This document shows, in pieces, positions 6,462 to 6,713 of a stretch of 6,713 nt of DNA. A program made the translations under genes and the position numbers. The DNA lies in contig JADINB010000141.1 in NCBI GenBank assembly GCA_017694275.1, positions 1 through 6,713 on the forward strand, read 5' to 3'. Below the pieces are notes generated by a model. That model ran no database searches. It was not told where the DNA came from and saw only the letters and a list, made by a program, of their open reading frames with translations. How positions within the stretch are numbered: the first letter of the stretch is position 1; every line of letters begins with the position of its first letter. This stretch comes from Candidatus Egerieousia excrementavium. GTDB taxonomy: Bacteria; Bacteroidota; Bacteroidia; Bacteroidales; UBA932.

Positions 6462-6485
6462 AAATGAACGATTTATCGAACGATT
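6462..6485 (-). repeat. right inverted repeat of the switch
   Basis: Reverse complement of the left arm with one mismatch. It holds CGAACGATT at 6477-6485 and TGAACGATT at 6465-6473, again 12 bases apart. The similarity stops at the outer edge (6486 and 6304 do not pair), which delimits the element. Confidence 0.95.
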
Positions 6486-6590
6486 TATTGTTCAGTTGGT
6501 TAGTTTTTGCAGATAAAATATGCGGTAGAAGTATGTGCAGCGTTCATTTTTAAAATCTTGAAAAGTCATTTTCTTCATGCTTTCACTCGT

Positions 6591-6609
6591 GTCCGGTAAA
6601 ATTCCGGAC
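6591..6609 (+). other. small perfect hairpin, GTCCGG-7-CCGGAC
   Basis: A six-base-pair GC-rich stem around a TAAAATT loop. It lacks a T-run on either side, so it is not a standard terminator. It lies about 130 bases after the predicted rightward start site and could be an attenuator or processing stem. Confidence 0.45.
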
Positions 6610-6663
6610 TAGTTATTAAAAAGTTTAACAATTAAAACAAAGTAGGTTCGGTAGAACCATCCA

Positions 6664-6680
6664 GTTCATTGACAATATTG
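6664..6680 (+). promoter_or_regulatory. boxA-like sequence in the rightward leader
   Basis: GTTCATTGACAATATTG begins with GTTCATTGACA, which agrees with the E. coli rrn boxA GCTCTTTAACA at 8 of 11 positions and, from memory, more closely with the Bacteroidota form GTTCTTTGACA. BoxA sites recruit Nus-factor antitermination complexes. In Bacteroides, NusG-like UpxY proteins act on leaders of phase-variable capsule operons, so a boxA here would suit a long regulated transcript to the right. Tentative. Confidence 0.3.
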
Positions 6681-6713
6681 CAGTTAGGTTTTGCAAAGAG
6701 GTCTTTTAGGCAG

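Larger units (their letters stand above)
6305..6485. other. putative invertible promoter segment (phase-variation switch)
   Basis: Two 24-bp inverted repeats enclose 133 bp of A-rich DNA without a gene. The enclosed part carries one perfect Bacteroides-type -7 element near its right end, facing right, and no matching element facing left. The layout (20-25 bp inverted repeats, 130-200 bp apart, promoter close to one repeat, upstream of a surface-structure operon) is that of the serine-recombinase-inverted promoters known from Bacteroides capsule and fimbrial loci (for example those flipped by Mpi). Inversion maps a position x to 12790 minus x and would turn the promoter toward the fimbrial genes. 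Repeats and promoter motif are seen directly; actual inversion is inferred. Confidence 0.85.
6486..6713 (+). other. non-coding, leader-like region right of the switch
   Basis: No convincing gene is visible on either strand over these 228 bases; the longest ATG-started frame I noted by hand is a 28-codon minus-strand frame (6578-6492). In the orientation given, the switch promoter would transcribe this stretch rightward. It holds two small hairpins (6591-6609, and GGTTC-GGTA-GAACC at 6645-6658) followed by a boxA-like sequence at 6664-6674, so it could be a structured leader of a gene beyond the right edge. That gene is not seen, so the reading is inference. Confidence 0.4.

Noticed and set aside
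6492..6578. 28-codon minus-strand frame beginning MKKMTF, lying just right of the switch
   Set aside because: Too short, no recognised motif, no ribosome site, and it ends next to the inverted repeat; probably chance in AT-rich DNA.
6577..6612. 11-residue plus-strand peptide frame spanning the GTCCGG hairpin, a possible leader peptide
   Set aside because: No run of regulatory codons, no ribosome site, and no terminator to attenuate.
6642..6650. Leftward -7 element from TACTTTG on the minus strand
   Set aside because: One base short of TAnnTTTG and no -33 element at the right distance.
6669..6692. TTGACA and TAGGTTTT as a second rightward promoter
   Set aside because: Only 13 bases separate TTG from the TA element, instead of about 19-21, and the -7 match is imperfect; the boxA reading explains TTGACA better.
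6235..6713. CRISPR array, tRNA or insertion sequence in the non-coding region
   Set aside because: There are only two arms, in inverted rather than regularly spaced direct orientation, no cloverleaf, and no transposase between the repeats.

Overview
The window looks like Bacteroidales DNA (a Bacteroides, Parabacteroides or Alistipes-type gut bacterium; the genus cannot be fixed from sequence alone). The reasons are a run of lipoprotein genes of the FimA/Mfa1-type (type V) fimbrial superfamily, a -7 element of the Bacteroides type (TAnnTTTG), and families largely restricted to this phylum (DUF3575, DUF5119, fimbrillin/Mfa_like_1, FimA-like, DUF4906).

Layout, reading right to left because every gene is on the minus strand. 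A regulatory region at 6235-6713 holds no convincing gene. It is followed by a six-gene operon-like cluster: (1) an outer-membrane DUF3575 protein with an OmpA-like N-terminal domain, 6234-4933; (2) a DUF5119 lipoprotein in the position of the fimbrial anchor, 4936-3929; (3) a fimbrillin-family lipoprotein, 3838-2804, probably the main shaft subunit; (4) a second fimbrillin paralogue, 2781-1831; (5) a FimA-like subunit, 1829-789; and (6) the first 257 residues of a DUF4906 lipoprotein, 772 to the left edge, probably the tip subunit. Gene 6 has no stop codon within the window. Spacing is tight (a 4-base overlap, then gaps of 90, 22, 1 and 16 bases), which suggests one transcript.

The most interesting part is the control region. 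Two 24-bp inverted repeats (6305-6328 and 6462-6485, 23 of 24 positions matching) enclose 133 bp that carry a perfect Bacteroides-type -7 element, TATCTTTG at 6446-6453. This is the architecture of an invertible (phase-variable) promoter. As written, the promoter points right, away from the fimbrial genes, so this copy appears to hold the fimbriae OFF. Inversion would place the -7 element at 6344-6337 on the minus strand, about 70-100 bases upstream of gene 1. The DNA to the right (6486-6713) looks like an untranslated leader with two small hairpins and a boxA-like sequence. The same flip might therefore turn off something to the right when fimbriae turn on; that part is inference, because no right-hand gene is visible. 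No recombinase gene is in the window.

Expected working model: subunits are exported as lipoproteins and carry a Lys/Arg-Ala site about 23-34 residues after the lipid cysteine. That position fits the protease-triggered, strand-exchange assembly known for this superfamily. The DUF3575 and DUF5119 proteins would supply the outer-membrane platform and anchor, the fimbrillins the shaft, and the FimA-like and DUF4906 proteins the distal or tip part.
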